Assembly (NCBI GenBank): GCA_010094025.1
Contig: ML991774.1
Coordinates: 126,821 to 190,820 of the forward strand
Direction: 5' to 3'
Length of the DNA: 64,000 bases
Source of the DNA: Viridothelium virens
Lineage: Eukaryota > Ascomycota > Dothideomycetes > Trypetheliales > Trypetheliaceae
In this document: piece after piece, positions 1 to 10,333 of the stretch
How the letters are laid out: every line of letters starts with the position of its first letter
Position numbering within the stretch: the first letter of the stretch is position 1
Notes under the pieces: model-generated
Told to the model about the DNA's origin: nothing
What the model saw: the letters and a program-made list of their open reading frames with translations, nothing else
The model's database searches: none
Program-made: the position numbers and the translations under genes

Positions 1-2
1 CA

Positions 3-826
3 ATGGCCGACTCCTCACGTAGTACAGCTCGGCCTCCTCCCCAGACTTCTCTCCTGAAAGCCCGTTATCTCACCTTCTACAACTTCATCTCCGCCGTCCT
101 CTGGTTCACCGTCCTCGGCCGCACCACGCTGCTCATCCCCCTCGTCGGCTACGCCAACATCCACGGCGGCGTCGGCAACTTCGCAAGATGGACCCAAACC
201 CTCGCATTGATGGAGATCTTACATAGCGCCACTGGTACGTCATTGTCTTCTCCCCTCCACCACCCACGACCACCATCTCCAGTTCCTTCTCAACCCCACT
301 GCTCTACCCAAGCATCCAGCCCGCCATCAACCCATCCTAACCACCCACTAACGCTCTCCTCACCAAAACCTCAGGCCTCGTACGCGCCCCCCTCCCCACC
401 ACCGCCCTCCAAGTCGCCTCCCGCCTCCTCCTCATCCAGCTCATCGTCCCCACCTTCCCGCACACCACCACCGCCTCCCCCGCCTACGCCAGCATGCTGG
501 TCGCGTGGAGCAGCAGCGAAGTCGTGCGATACAGCTATTTCGCGTGGGCGCTCGGGGCGGGGTCGCCGCGCTTCATTCCGGGACTGCTGGCCTGGCTGCG
601 CTACAACCTGTTCTTCGTGCTGTATCCGCTGGGCATCGGCAGCGAGTGCTGGTTGGTGTATCGCAGCATTGGGCCTGCGGGAAGGCTGGGCGCGGGCTGG
701 GGCACGTGGGTCCCTGTGGCGCTGTGGGCGGTGTTGGCGGTGTATGTGCCTGGTTCGTATGTGCTGTATACGCATATGATGACGCAGCGGAGGAAAGTGA
801 TGAAGGGGAAGGGGAGGGATGAGTAA
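3..826 (+). CDS. PHS1: Very-long-chain (3R)-3-hydroxyacyl-CoA dehydratase (Phs1/PTPLA family)
   Basis: Two exons, 3-234 and 375-826, joined across a GTACGT...CAG intron, give 227 residues, close to yeast Phs1 (217). The enzyme removes water from 3-hydroxyacyl-CoA, the third step of very-long-chain fatty-acid elongation in the ER membrane. The protein is strongly hydrophobic with several membrane segments. The family's catalytic Tyr and Glu, seven residues apart, are visible in FFVLYPLGIGSE of exon 2. The C-terminus is basic (RRKVMKGKGRDE), as expected of an ER-retained membrane protein. The intron falls after LHSATG and the next exon begins LVRAP, matching the conserved family block. The start lies only two bases from the window edge, so a longer N-terminus cannot be excluded, although the ATG context is good. 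Identity is confident; the exact start less so. Confidence 0.93.
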
Positions 827-1366
827 GGGTATCAGTGAGTCAGTGAGTTGGGAGAAGGTGCATCAGCATTGGGTTTGGGGGCCCTGTAATTTGAATGGCG
901 GCAAGAGTGGGCATAGAGCATATTTTGCGAAAGATAGCATTGGCTGTGGAACTTCTGATAGACTGAGGATCCAGCCGCTACGCCTTAGCGAGCGCTGTTA
1001 CGTTCAATATACCCATTTGTTGGCGCAAGGCTGGTCCAACTTCAGCTCCACGGTTTGAGCTCTTCCATGCGCACATGTGACCACGGCCCTCTGAACCCCC
1101 TTTTCCAAACTCCAGCGCTGGGACATAGATGCCAAAAATCAGATTAATGAGAATAGACGAGGGAAAAAATTGAAAGCAAGTAAAAGGCAAATCTGTGGAC
1201 TTGTCCATCAAACCGAATCATGCACTTAAGATACACTCGTAGCGAGAAGCACACAAATTCGATCTAAAATGGCCTGCATAATGAGGAGATGCGTGCGAAG
1301 GCGTAGGGTATCAGATCGCGGAATCGGCCGCAAGCAGAATGCTGGAAAGGTATCATCCATTGAGCG
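827..1366. other. Intergenic, convergent 3' flanks
   Basis: Spacer between the 3' ends of PHS1 (plus strand) and the YEATS gene (minus strand). I see only short open frames without recognisable composition or domains; it should hold both 3' UTRs. Confidence 0.6.
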
Positions 1367-2538
1367 TCATATTTCGGTCTTTTGAGTCGTGAAGTCCCAG
1401 AGCATCTTGACGAGATTGTCCGGCAGAGTGTAGAGATCGACGTGGAATTCGCCATCTAAGACATGGCAAGTCAGCTGGTTCAGATCAAAGTTTCGTTTGC
1501 AGTGATGGACAGTTCTTTCCCGAAAGTGCTGGGTATGGCCTCTAGCCGGCAGGAGCTTACTTTCGACGTCATTCTTCGTGTACGTCTCCGGCGATTTGTT
1601 GTCATGTACGAGCTGTACAACATGTAGAAGGTCGTCTTCACTTAGCCGCTGCAAGCCATCTGCTAATTTTTCCATGTCCACCTGTGACACGATCTCGTCA
1701 GCAGTGCGTGTCGACAAGAAGATAGTGAGAGCCATACATTTCCCCCTTTCCTGCTGCGCTTCTTTGTCGACTCACTGGCCTTGTTCCTTGCGCCATTCTC
1801 GTCGCCCGTAGGCCCTGTTTCTCTCAAGCGCTCCAGCAACTCCCCCTTCGGATTTCGGAAAGTCTGTCCCGCCATCAGCACGTCTGAAGAGCGTATTTCA
1901 ACACGTAGTCGTTCAAATGAGCCCTTACGAGTGTGTGCTTGGCCTCATAGCGCTCGTTTGTGAAGTTGAGGTCATGTTCGATTGTGTGTTCACCACCTTT
2001 ATTAATAGCCGTGAGGATGACTGATAGGTCGAATTCACCCCAGCCTTTTTCTTGAATCCGGAACGGCGGGTCTCGGAAGGCTAGAGCACACAAACAACGG
2101 TCAGCAGGCGTCCAAGGGAATGTTAGGGGGGTTTTCTCTAGAGCGTATTCTAATGATTGACAACATGGTATGCGCAACTGAGTGACATACTTTGTGTGGC
2201 GCGCTTTCCGAAAGTTGGATGCAGCTTGTATGTGGCCTTCTCGAAGATGTTGGCTTCAACATCGTTGCCTGTCTCGTCGATCAAGTAAACCTCGATGCTC
2301 CATGTTCGCATAGGGTACCCTTCTACTTCCTGAGGCTCGTCACTGTTGACCATGTGTCAGTGGCTCCGAAAACGGGCTGATGATCATGAAGGAATGGCTG
2401 AGGCAAGAAATCTGAGGCGAACGAAATGCGACATACGGTAGGATTCTCTGCTCCGTGATGAGCTTGAGTGTCCTTTTGACCTGGAGATGATTAGCGAGAT
2501 ATCAAGATAAAATGGGCGTTTCTGCTTACATCTGGCAT
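1367..2538 (-). CDS. TAF14: YEATS-domain protein Taf14 (TFIID/chromatin-remodeller subunit)
   Basis: Seven exons: 2538-2530, 2480-2437, 2342-2191, 2080-1929, 1863-1738, 1681-1561 and 1455-1367. Frame is kept across all six introns and gives 230 residues (yeast Taf14 is 244). Residues about 4-118 form a YEATS domain. It contains GYPMRTWSIEVYLIDETG, the HPTF and GWGEF loops that make the aromatic cage (H59, F62, W82), and DPPFRI. YEATS domains read acylated or crotonylated histone H3 lysine. A basic linker (KKRSRKGG) leads to a C-terminal ET-like helical domain, about residues 160-230, that in yeast docks partners of TFIID, TFIIF, SWI/SNF, INO80 and NuA3. The first coding exon is only nine bases (Met-Pro-Asp), so simple gene finders could miss the start. 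The family call is very secure; which complexes it serves here is inferred. Confidence 0.94.
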
Positions 2539-2778
2539 GGTCGCGTTCGTAGACTGGATGCTCTGGTCGCAAAATCTGAATTGGTCCGAACAAGAAAGCG
2601 GCAAGGAGGGAGAAGTGAGATCGCGATGAGTTGTGAGTGAGCGAAGGGCTGGAAGTCCCGCGTTGAAATGGCGGGGAGCTGGGCGCGGCGCAGCCAACCG
2701 ATATGGAGGACGTTGCGGGAGACACAGCGGACTTAAAACTGCAACCCACTATGGGGTGAAATAAGAGACCTCGGTGCT

Positions 2779-2900
2779 ATTAGGGGTAATCGAATTTTTT
2801 ACCCTTACGGGTTCGGGGTAGCCCCAGTGAAATCTGTGTACAAGATTGGAGAAAGCGCTCAGTAGGATATGGAAGAAGAGTCTGTAAGATGTCCTCAATG
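2779..2900 (+). repeat. Degenerate repeat copy 1 with tRNA-like 3' half
   Basis: Aligns by eye with 2990-3118. Shared landmarks in order are a TATTA start, an AATTTT block, CTTACGGGTTCGGGG, the identical block GTGAAATCTGTGTACAAG, GCGCTCAGTA(A/G)GATAT and a TGTAAG(A/G)T end. GGTTCG inside it resembles a tRNA T-loop/B box. No coding potential. It is probably a mutated mobile-element fragment. Confidence 0.55.
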
Positions 2901-2989
2901 TTCTGCTGTAAATTTATATATATCCTTATGAGGACCTCAATGAACCAAAAAGCACGACCCACAGAAAAACAACAACAACAACGAAATTC

Positions 2990-3118
2990 AGTATTACTCA
3001 ATGTAGCCGGATTTTGACTCCTACAGGGTTGGTGAGCTCCACGGTGAAATCTGTGTACAAGGGCTAGAAAGAGCGCTCAGTAAGATATCGCGGGAGGGTT
3101 TGTAAGGTCTCCATGACC
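2990..3118 (+). repeat. Degenerate repeat copy 2 with tRNA-Gln-like anticodon arm
   Basis: Second copy of the repeat at 2779-2900. Here GGATTTTGACTCC can form a three-pair anticodon stem with a seven-base loop whose anticodon would be TTG (Gln). GGGTTGGTGAGCTCC follows where a T arm would sit, then the shared GTGAAATCTGTGTACAAG block. Substitutions between copies look mainly like transitions. A very weak third relative may begin near 3182. Confidence 0.5.
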
Positions 3119-3680
3119 TTTTATTTTAATCTTAATGATAATCTTAATGATATACAATCGAGAAGGGCCCCAACAGACTTGTAATCCAGAGGTAGTCCGG
3201 TTGGGACTCGGTAGACCTTCTCACTGGCGAGATCATCAAATCGTCTATGTAATTAGGCGCAAACTAAACAAGTTCGTAACGAAGCTAGGCACATATTCAT
3301 ACAAGCAGACGCGGGTCGCCATTCGAGGAATCGCAGGGTGTTGGGGTATGCATATCACTATCTACGGATTTCTCTGTCTAGAACTGCATGATGTTTGTGC
3401 CGAGCCCATTCCTTCGCGAAGCAGCATTGAGCGCCAACGCTCGGCGTAATCTCGAGGGTCTGGCATCTTCTACACGGGTGCATAGGTTGCTGGGGCCGAA
3501 GTCGATGTGAAGGTGCCAATGTCGTTGAAGATCGCCGGTGTGGTAGATTCCTTTCTGGGTTTGATGGGTGCTATGCGCGCTGATGTTTGAGAAATTGCAC
3601 ATGACTTCTCAGCACATCGCGCAACGGGGAACATGGTGGTGTTCATGGGGAGGGGCGGTGCTTGCAGGTATGAATACCCT

Positions 3681-4633
3681 TTATTCTTTCGAGAAAAGGG
3701 CTTCGTTCTCTTGCTGAGCCTTGATGAATGCCTCTTTGAAGAGGTTTGCGTCTAGGATATAGGTTAGCTTTGGTAGTCCTTTCCCTAAGGCTGTTGCTGG
3801 TGGGTTTGGAACGTACTTTCGCTGTTTGCAAACCTGATGGCTAGAGTCTGTGCTTCTGGCTCGCCTTCACTGACATCTGCAGCAGCGTTCCATACCCAAC
3901 TTCGGTCACTTCCGACATTCGGGGAGAGCTTCATGTCGGGGACGACTGCAGCATCATTAGAATGTGACCATTTTGACAAGTAGATTAGTTCACATACCAT
4001 AGTGGTTCGCGCAAACTTTCAGCGTCTTATCCCTCCTCATGACAAGCCTGGTCTTGCCATTCTCCTTGTGCTTGAGTAATCTCACGTCACCAGTACCCCG
4101 TTCCTTCCATTCACGGCTCTCCCGATCGAACTTGAACAATTTAGCGCGCATCTTGAAGGTTTGCTCCTCAAGCTCTTCGTTGGTCTTGGTATCGACTTTC
4201 TCGGTGAGGTGAACAACAGGTTCAAAGTGAACTTCGGGGGATTCGGGCGCTTCATCTTCCTGTACGATAACTTAGTACTGTGGTTGATCAGGTGGCCCTG
4301 TTGTTGGATGAGAAAGGCTGGGAGCCGTACCTCTCCTTCTTTCTTCTTTGAGCTGCCCGATGGCTCGTCGACGTCATTTTCCTCTTCCTTCCTCTCCTTC
4401 TTAGGTCCGCCACCAAACATGGAAAAGACATTTTCCTTCACTGCGGATGCAGCATTGGAAGCCTTTTCCGTGACAGTATCGCCTGTATTGCCTTCGACAG
4501 TCTTCTCCCCCCCTTCTTTTTGGTCCTCTGTAACGCCCGTTGTGACTTTCTGAGTCTCCTCTTTGGCAAGCTTAGGCTCTGCAGCGCTGGCTGCTTGTGC
4601 TGCAGGGTCGAGTTTTGTGTCCGACTCAGCCAT
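3681..4633 (-). CDS. YRB1: Ran-specific GTPase-activating protein (RanBP1/Yrb1)
   Basis: Four exons, 4633-4331, 4259-3998, 3945-3817 and 3751-3681, give 254 residues. The first about 100 residues are acidic, Lys/Glu-rich and low complexity. The RanBD1 (PH-like) domain follows from about 105 to 245. It starts [20 protein letters not shown] and includes [20 protein letters not shown], the [13 protein letters not shown] strand and [15 protein letters not shown], all hallmark RanBP1 blocks. RanBP1 binds Ran-GTP released from exportins and stimulates RanGAP, closing the nuclear transport cycle in the cytosol. An in-frame ATG seven codons upstream (4654) exists; the downstream one (MAESDTK) matches fungal orthologues better. 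The C-terminal tail [17 protein letters not shown] is helical and conserved. Confidence 0.95.
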
Positions 4634-5135
4634 GTTTGCAATAAGCGTATGCAAAGGTGGCTAACTTAGAGATCGATTCAAATGTAAAGTCGTGTAGAAA
4701 ACACTTGTGCGAATGTAAAGGGGCGCAGGCTTTAAATGAATATTGCGGGTTGTCAGAGCCCCTCGCATGGTGACAACAATCACTGCGTGGGGCGGTCAAA
4801 GCTCCGGCAAAACAAAACACACTCGTTCGTCCGGCCTTCAACACACTCGTAGGTCAAGGATTTTTTATTGTTTTCCTCACGAACAGCACGTTGGTCTCTT
4901 ACCCAGAGCCGTCTATCGCAAGTCAATCCATCCATTTCTCAGCAGGCTATCACTGAAGCTTGATGTAAGCGTCTAACTTGTAAGATACATGCTCATTTCC
5001 GTCATTCCCTTCATTTGAGCACCGATTCTCCTAGGACACTACCACAAGACCCATCCGAAAGCGCCATAAATCAAACCCTAGTTCACGACTTCAATACGCC
5101 ATTGCCCTCGAGGAAGTCCCAATCCAAATCTTGTC
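4634..5135. other. Intergenic, RanBP1 promoter
   Basis: About 500 bp between the RanBP1 start and the 3' end of the next minus-strand gene. No gene or repeat recognised. Confidence 0.55.
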
Positions 5136-7859
5136 CTACGGCGGAGCATGGCCGTTCGGAGCCTTTCGCTGCTTTGCCGCTTTGCGTAGATTCTCCCTCT
5201 GCTCGCGCTTCTTCTTTGCTTCTTCACCCGTCTTTGCATGACCTATAGGATCCGAGTCCATACGAATAACCCCGTACTCTCGGCTAGCTCGGAGACTGTT
5301 GCATCGCATGCCTACGTCCATGAGTGACGCTCCTAGTGCCTTGGAGACTGGCTTCTTCCCAAACACCTTTTCCCAGACACTGACAGCGCGGTTTCGCATC
5401 TTTTCGATTGGTAGACCCTTCCTAGCTACCTCCGCTGGCCATGACGAGGGTCTCTGAACATTTGCTGTACGCTGACGTAAATGAGTGAGCTTTTTCGACA
5501 GGTCCTCCTGAGCCTTGGAAAACCTTGAGGTGAACGGTGCAACTGTTCTGCTTGAGTCGTACTTCGCCGAAGCCAAGACAGAACGAGCACGCGTCGAGAA
5601 ACGGCCAAGGACCTGCTGAGGAGATTGCAGGGCTTGACGAGTTCGACTGGAGTTAGGGAAAATTGCACAGGCGCGAGAGAGCTCCGCTACGGCCTGACTT
5701 CTGGCGAACTTCAGGGTTTCCCACGTCGCAGCTCCGGCAGCAAAACTTGCATCGCTACCGGATCTTGTTGCTTCAGCAATTGCTGGTCGAAATGTGTCCT
5801 TAGCCTCCCGGACGTCCTTGGCAACCTTCGCAATCAATCGACTTGCAATGCCTGACAAGGACGATCGGAACGATTCTATATCTTCCCAGCCTCGACTGAG
5901 ACCGGCTTCGACCAGTGCGTTCATCGCTGAAGGATTACGCCAAAGAGAACCAAGGTTCACCATGATACTTTGCCGGATAAGGGGCTTGTCTTTGGTAAAG
6001 ATTGTGAGATTAACCTGTCCGTAGCTCTGCCCTTGCTTCAAGGTCATCGCATAGTGCTCAAACGCTAACTTGCTTATGTTTGCGTCTAACGCTTCACCAC
6101 TCCTGCTGGCATTGACATATAGGTTTGGCGTGTTCTTGAGCCTGGCGAAACTAGTCGGTGCTTTGATAGCTATAAAATGATCAGCAAATGGGTAAGCTTC
6201 AAATTTCTCTGTGCCATTCGCTATAGCCTCGGACAGCCGCAAATAGGCGCCGCGCTCTATAGTATCTTCTGGAGGTTTCACATTTGACAGTAAGGAGTTG
6301 AAAGGTGGAGCGGAGATAGCCGTAGTGGAGTTCGTCAACTTAATGAGAGAGGAGTTGAGAACCGAAGCTCGCTCAACAGCGGTTTCTTGGATCCGCGGAA
6401 TTTTCGTCCACCAGTCTGTTCGAAGAATGAAAGAACTCATCGTCGAAAGCGTGATCAAAGCGATCAGAATTGTCAACATGATTGACAATCGACTGGGAAT
6501 GGAGGTGAATGGAGACGTGAAAAGCTCAAAGCTGGACTTTTTTCGGCCTATACCTCGCCGGACCGACTCTAGAAACGACAGATGACGTCCAAGCTGGCCG
6601 TTATGAAGTCTCAGGAAAGTATCAACATCCACAGGAGAGATAGCCTCCGCGTTCTTGCCCATCCTGGCTGTCATTTGGAGAACTCCATCAGAACCAGAAT
6701 CGAGAGGATCGAGTGCCCATTCAGCCTTGTTTGCGAGATGGATGGCGGGGGTGCCGCGGTCATAAAGCACTTCTTCAATGTCCCATATCCAGTCATTGTT
6801 TCCGTGTCTCGTTTCCGTCTGCCCGACTGCTCCATGGAGAAAAATAGCGAGATGTGGAGTATGTGGAAGACTTTGAAGTTTATTCATCGAGAGACGCTTG
6901 TTTGTTCTCATGTCTACCCACTCATCATTTATTTCCGCTTCCAAAAGTTGTACACGACCCTTCCTGTCGCAGACCTTCTTCAATTGTTTGCATGTCTCAA
7001 CCAATAACTCGGTACCGTTGCTCTCGATCACCGCGACATCGGGACAGCTTTCACTTAATCCGAAAGATCTCATTGGAACAACGTTGAGGCGGGTCGGAGC
7101 TGATTGATTCGTCGATTTGAAGGTATAGCCTGTTGCTAGTGCCGAGGCAATCTTGTGCACCAAAGCCTCCTTTCTTGCATCAGAGAGGTGGCCGACGAAC
7201 ATGACAGAAAAAGAACCCAGTGGGAGAATCGGTTTTTCAGACAGCCTCATTTGTAAGCCGATAGGTACTTGCGGACTCGGATTCGAGTGCTGAAGGTCCA
7301 GGGAAAATTCCTCAGCAAGTGCAGTACCGATCTGCTGCTTCACTAGGGCAGTCCCCTCATTTTGACCGCTCCTTTCATACCTTGTTGGCTCAGGAAATTG
7401 TATGAGTTTCGACTTGGAAGCATTTGTTGGTCGGACCGTTGTAGAACTCTCTTCAACAATGTTCCCATCATCCTCCTCGTCATCTTCACTAGGAGCTGGG
7501 GTCGGGTAGTCTGAGGGAGGCAGCGAGGTGATCGAAGCCTGGTTATCCACATACTCTTCCGTATCAGCGACGCTTGAGACTTCGCAGTCTGTAGTGTTCC
7601 CTCCACAAGATGGTAGCGATTCAGACTGAACATCTAGTTCATCATCGGAGACAAGATTGCGAGGGTCGACGACCTCATAGGTACTATCGGCTAGGGAGCT
7701 CTCATGTTCATCCACGGATTTGCTCGATGTGGATGACATGTTGCGTGAGAGAGATACGAGCTCGTCCAGACTACGGCCCTCGTAGATCTCTGGAAGGCGT
7801 AAGGCCGAGGACTTGAGCTCTGTTTCGATCTTTGGTACGAAATCTTCTGAAGGCTGCAT
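5136..7859 (-). CDS. Uncharacterised fungal single-pass membrane protein, 907 residues
   Basis: One intronless frame with sustained coding character. I do not recognise a family. The N-terminal about 200 residues are acidic and Ser/Pro-rich, probably disordered. Residues about 210-420 look globular, with hydrophobic strands such as PLGSFSVMFVGHLS and TPHLAIFLHGAVGQ, suggesting an alpha/beta fold. One clear membrane segment sits near 457-479 (LSIMLTILIALITLSTMSSF). After it lie many N-X-S/T sequons (NSS, NST, NGT, NAS, NIS, NLT within about 150 residues). They suggest that the C-terminal half enters the secretory lumen. The last third is helical and ends in a Lys/Arg/Glu-rich tail (KKKREQRENLRKAAKQRK). 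Topology is inferred from composition only. Confidence 0.8.
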   Translation of the reverse strand: MQPSEDFVPKIETELKSSALRLPEIYEGRSLDELVSLSRNMSSTSSKSVDEHESSLADSTYEVVDPRNLVSDDELDVQSESLPSCGGNTTDCEVSSVADTEEYVDNQASITSLPPSDYPTPAPSEDDEEDDGNIVEESSTTVRPTNASKSKLIQFPEPTRYERSGQNEGTALVKQQIGTALAEEFSLDLQHSNPSPQVPIGLQMRLSEKPILPLGSFSVMFVGHLSDARKEALVHKIASALATGYTFKSTNQSAPTRLNVVPMRSFGLSESCPDVAVIESNGTELLVETCKQLKKVCDRKGRVQLLEAEINDEWVDMRTNKRLSMNKLQSLPHTPHLAIFLHGAVGQTETRHGNNDWIWDIEEVLYDRGTPAIHLANKAEWALDPLDSGSDGVLQMTARMGKNAEAISPVDVDTFLRLHNGQLGRHLSFLESVRRGIGRKKSSFELFTSPFTSIPSRLSIMLTILIALITLSTMSSFILRTDWWTKIPRIQETAVERASVLNSSLIKLTNSTTAISAPPFNSLLSNVKPPEDTIERGAYLRLSEAIANGTEKFEAYPFADHFIAIKAPTSFARLKNTPNLYVNASRSGEALDANISKLAFEHYAMTLKQGQSYGQVNLTIFTKDKPLIRQSIMVNLGSLWRNPSAMNALVEAGLSRGWEDIESFRSSLSGIASRLIAKVAKDVREAKDTFRPAIAEATRSGSDASFAAGAATWETLKFARSQAVAELSRACAIFPNSSRTRQALQSPQQVLGRFSTRARSVLASAKYDSSRTVAPFTSRFSKAQEDLSKKLTHLRQRTANVQRPSSWPAEVARKGLPIEKMRNRAVSVWEKVFGKKPVSKALGASLMDVGMRCNSLRASREYGVIRMDSDPIGHAKTGEEAKKKREQRENLRKAAKQRKAPNGHAPP

Positions 7860-8600
7860 GACTATCAGCTTCCGCTGGCGGGGTATGTCAATGTTGGTCA
7901 GGTATTTAGAAGGAGGCGTAGCCGAATAGAAGTTCAGGACCTCAGTACCGAGCCTGTTGCAAAAGGCGTCTTCTTGGGGATGCTGCGGGGACTGCGTAGT
8001 GTAAACAACTCACCCAGATAAGACAGACGTGTAATGGTTGCTCCGTAACTGTCTCGCCTGCACCAATGAAATTCACGGGCTGTGTACAGCTCCTACCACT
8101 TGAGGCAGCCTTATCTTAAGTGCTGCGGAGGTAAGAGTTTTTCTTTGCCAGGCCAAGGCGTGCAGCACGTAATAAATGTGAGGATAAGAAGGAGCAGTAA
8201 GGTGTGACAAGGGGAGGAGTGGGCAGGTGGGTAGGCAGCAGCAAGGTGAAGTTAGCGGAGGGTCACAGGTGGGGCAAACCGCTCGTGCCCTCAGCCCGGA
8301 GGAGTTACGTCGGTTTTTCTTGTCGATAAGCTCTTAGGAAGCAGGATAGCATGTACTCAAAAAAAGATTGGTATCCAATTATGACTCGAGAGCCTCAAAT
8401 CCATAAGTTTCTTGGGGAATAATCCTCGTAATGCAGTTCACTATGCAATGCTATACCACCGCTCTGAACGCGCCTGCGGACCCTCCGCATACTGAACGCC
8501 CAACAGCCAAAAACGCCATGTTTCCTGTTGGAGAAGGCCTTTCAGAGCTCTTCAACATCAGACATAAGTGTACAGGGGTGATTTACAAAGACCACCATGG
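7860..8600. other. Intergenic, promoter of the 907-residue gene
   Basis: About 740 bp upstream of the orphan membrane protein and downstream of the mannosyltransferase gene. Contains purine-rich AGGGGAGGAGTGGG-like sequence. No gene seen. Confidence 0.55.
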
Positions 8601-10333
8601 TTATGGTGACGCCCAACCTCCAGCAACTTCTACCCACTCTGGAAGACAACTCCCTTCTTTGCCCTCCACATCGACAATGTCAGTGTCGCATCGACAGCGA
8701 CAACCGACGCCATTTTCCTTTTCAGGATCTGGCTGTGCCCAATACTCATCTTCCTCAAAGCGTTTCTTCTCGTCGAGGGTGGTCTTCTCTAAATATGGAA
8801 TATGAGGAAGCTGGCGGGCCGGTGCGTTTGCAGGACAGTGCTGTATCGTGGTGTGCCGATAGCCGAAATCTCGGAAGTAGTGGATATCAGAGGGTGAAAG
8901 TAATGCACCGGCGGCCAAGGAATGAATTGGAGCATCACCCCACTAAGCAGAAGAAAAAGTTAGCGTAGTTGTTAATGATAGAGACTTGTTGAAATATCTC
9001 ACCCTCTCCATCCAGAAGCCTCCACTCCGGTCCATCATCTCGAAGAACTCATTGTATTCCTTGCTCCTGAACCAGTCCAGGCGGGCAATCTCGAAGTTGC
9101 TCCAAAAATGACACATATTGTAGACGTCTCCTTCCATAGCTTCTGGATCAGGTTCGGGTAGCGCCCCAGAACCGGGTTCCGTGTTGAGTATTTCTTCTGG
9201 CAAGGGCTTCTTGTACTTCGGATCATCCTTTGGTAGCTCTTTCTCTTCTTCTTCCACTGGTGGTTCAATGAACATCTCCCAAAGACCTTGGGAAGCGAGC
9301 TTGTTTTTCCTTTTGTATGCGGATGCGTAGCGGAAAATGTTGGGGACCGTCTCCTTGAGCTCCTTGACAGCTATCGTGAACCCATAGGTCTTGTTGGCCC
9401 GCTCCATGTGGATGAAGGGATCACTGTTCATCGTTAACTATTATTCCAGAGAAAGCAAAGTTTGACATACTAGGTGATGTCACAGAAGTATGTAATTTCT
9501 GGCTCAACTCGCCAGTACCATGTATACTTTTGCAGGAGTTCATGCTGGTAAAAGAAGCTATGACAATATTAGCTGCAAAGATAAATCTGGTTCTCGAATC
9601 ATATCATACCCGGAATAGAAACGGCACATGTGATGATAGCTCTCCATCCCGCCGTACATGATAGCTGCATCGCCTTGTTGCCGTATACCTTCTTTTGCGA
9701 CGTTTTCATCGACCCAATCAGGGTATCCCCACATGACGGGATCTATCTTTCCAAACTCCACTGGCGCACTTGTATGGTTGATGACAGTCTCTTTGAATGT
9801 GGAGTTGAAGTCGCCGTCATTCAAGAAAACATAAGGGTAATGAAACCAGCGGTTAAAGTGTCGCTCGACCGACTTGATGGATTGGATAACGCCCTCCAAT
9901 TCCCTATTTCTTGCCAATACCACGAATGCCGCATTAGCTCGAGGGCCATTGACAGCAGGTTCTAAACAGCCGGGCACAAAAACTTTGTCGTATTTCTCAC
10001 TGATTTTCCTTTGGTCTTCATCAGCATCTTTGCAACTAGTCGCCTCGGGAAAACATACCGTATCGATGGAGGCGTCCCGACAGGAGTAAGGAGATGTCCT
10101 GAAGAGGAAGGGTGCTGGATGAAGAGAATGAGTATTAATATTAGAACAAAACATGGAAAAAGAAGCACAAGTCCAAGGGGTATTGATATCCGCGAATTCG
10201 CCTTTAACCGTATGCGCCGACGGAAGAATGCCAATCTTGAAGAGTTCTGTTCTGCGGACTGTGTAATTTCTTGATATGATGGTAGCCGTGGTGGAAACTG
10301 TGCTCTCTTCTTGAGAGTTTGTAACCAGCCCAT
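8601..10333 (-). CDS. Alpha-1,2-mannosyltransferase, KTR/Mnt1 family (GT15)
   Basis: Five exons, 10333-10059, 9999-9610, 9557-9471, 9423-9003 and 8942-8601, give 504 residues. Topology is type II: a basic cytosolic N-terminus, a signal anchor at about 51-72 (GLVLLFPCFVLILILILF), then the lumenal catalytic domain. Family blocks include RANAAFVVLARNREL, HYPYVFLNDGDF, the MYGG and HHMCRFYSG region, KYTWYWRVEPEITYFCDI and NMCHFWSNFEIARLDWF, which carries the Glu discussed as catalytic in Kre2/Mnt1. These Golgi enzymes add mannose from GDP-mannose to O- and N-glycans; GDA1 nearby removes the GDP product. Just before the last of these blocks is an acidic, Pro-rich insert of about 40 residues (EPPVEEEEKELPKDDPKYKK) that I do not expect in the core fold. 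The first intron (10058-10000, branch GCTGAT) is needed to keep frame. The exact KTR subfamily is not assigned. Confidence 0.92.

Larger units (their letters stand above)
2539..3680. other. Intergenic, contains degenerate repeats
   Basis: Spacer of about 1.1 kb between the TAF14 promoter and the RanBP1 3' end. AT-richer than its flanks. It holds two diverged copies of a repeat of about 110-120 bp (separate entries) and a more doubtful third. No gene-like open frame. Confidence 0.6.

Noticed and set aside
371-775. Minus-strand frame of 134 codons inside PHS1
   Set aside because: Antisense shadow of GC-rich coding sequence, Arg/Gln/His-rich without motif.
3160-3215. Possible tRNA-Thr (TGT) fragment, CTTGTAA loop
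   Set aside because: The D arm and acceptor stem are missing and the anticodon stem barely pairs. At best it is a remnant related to the nearby tRNA-like repeats.
8431-8968. Plus-strand frames of 123-124 codons
   Set aside because: They largely mirror the last exon of the mannosyltransferase on the opposite strand.
10036-10058. A 23-nt intron (GTATGT...CTAG) in the mannosyltransferase gene that also restores frame
   Set aside because: Far below a workable fungal intron length. The 59-nt choice ending at ATCAG has a branch point (GCTGAT) and also keeps the frame.
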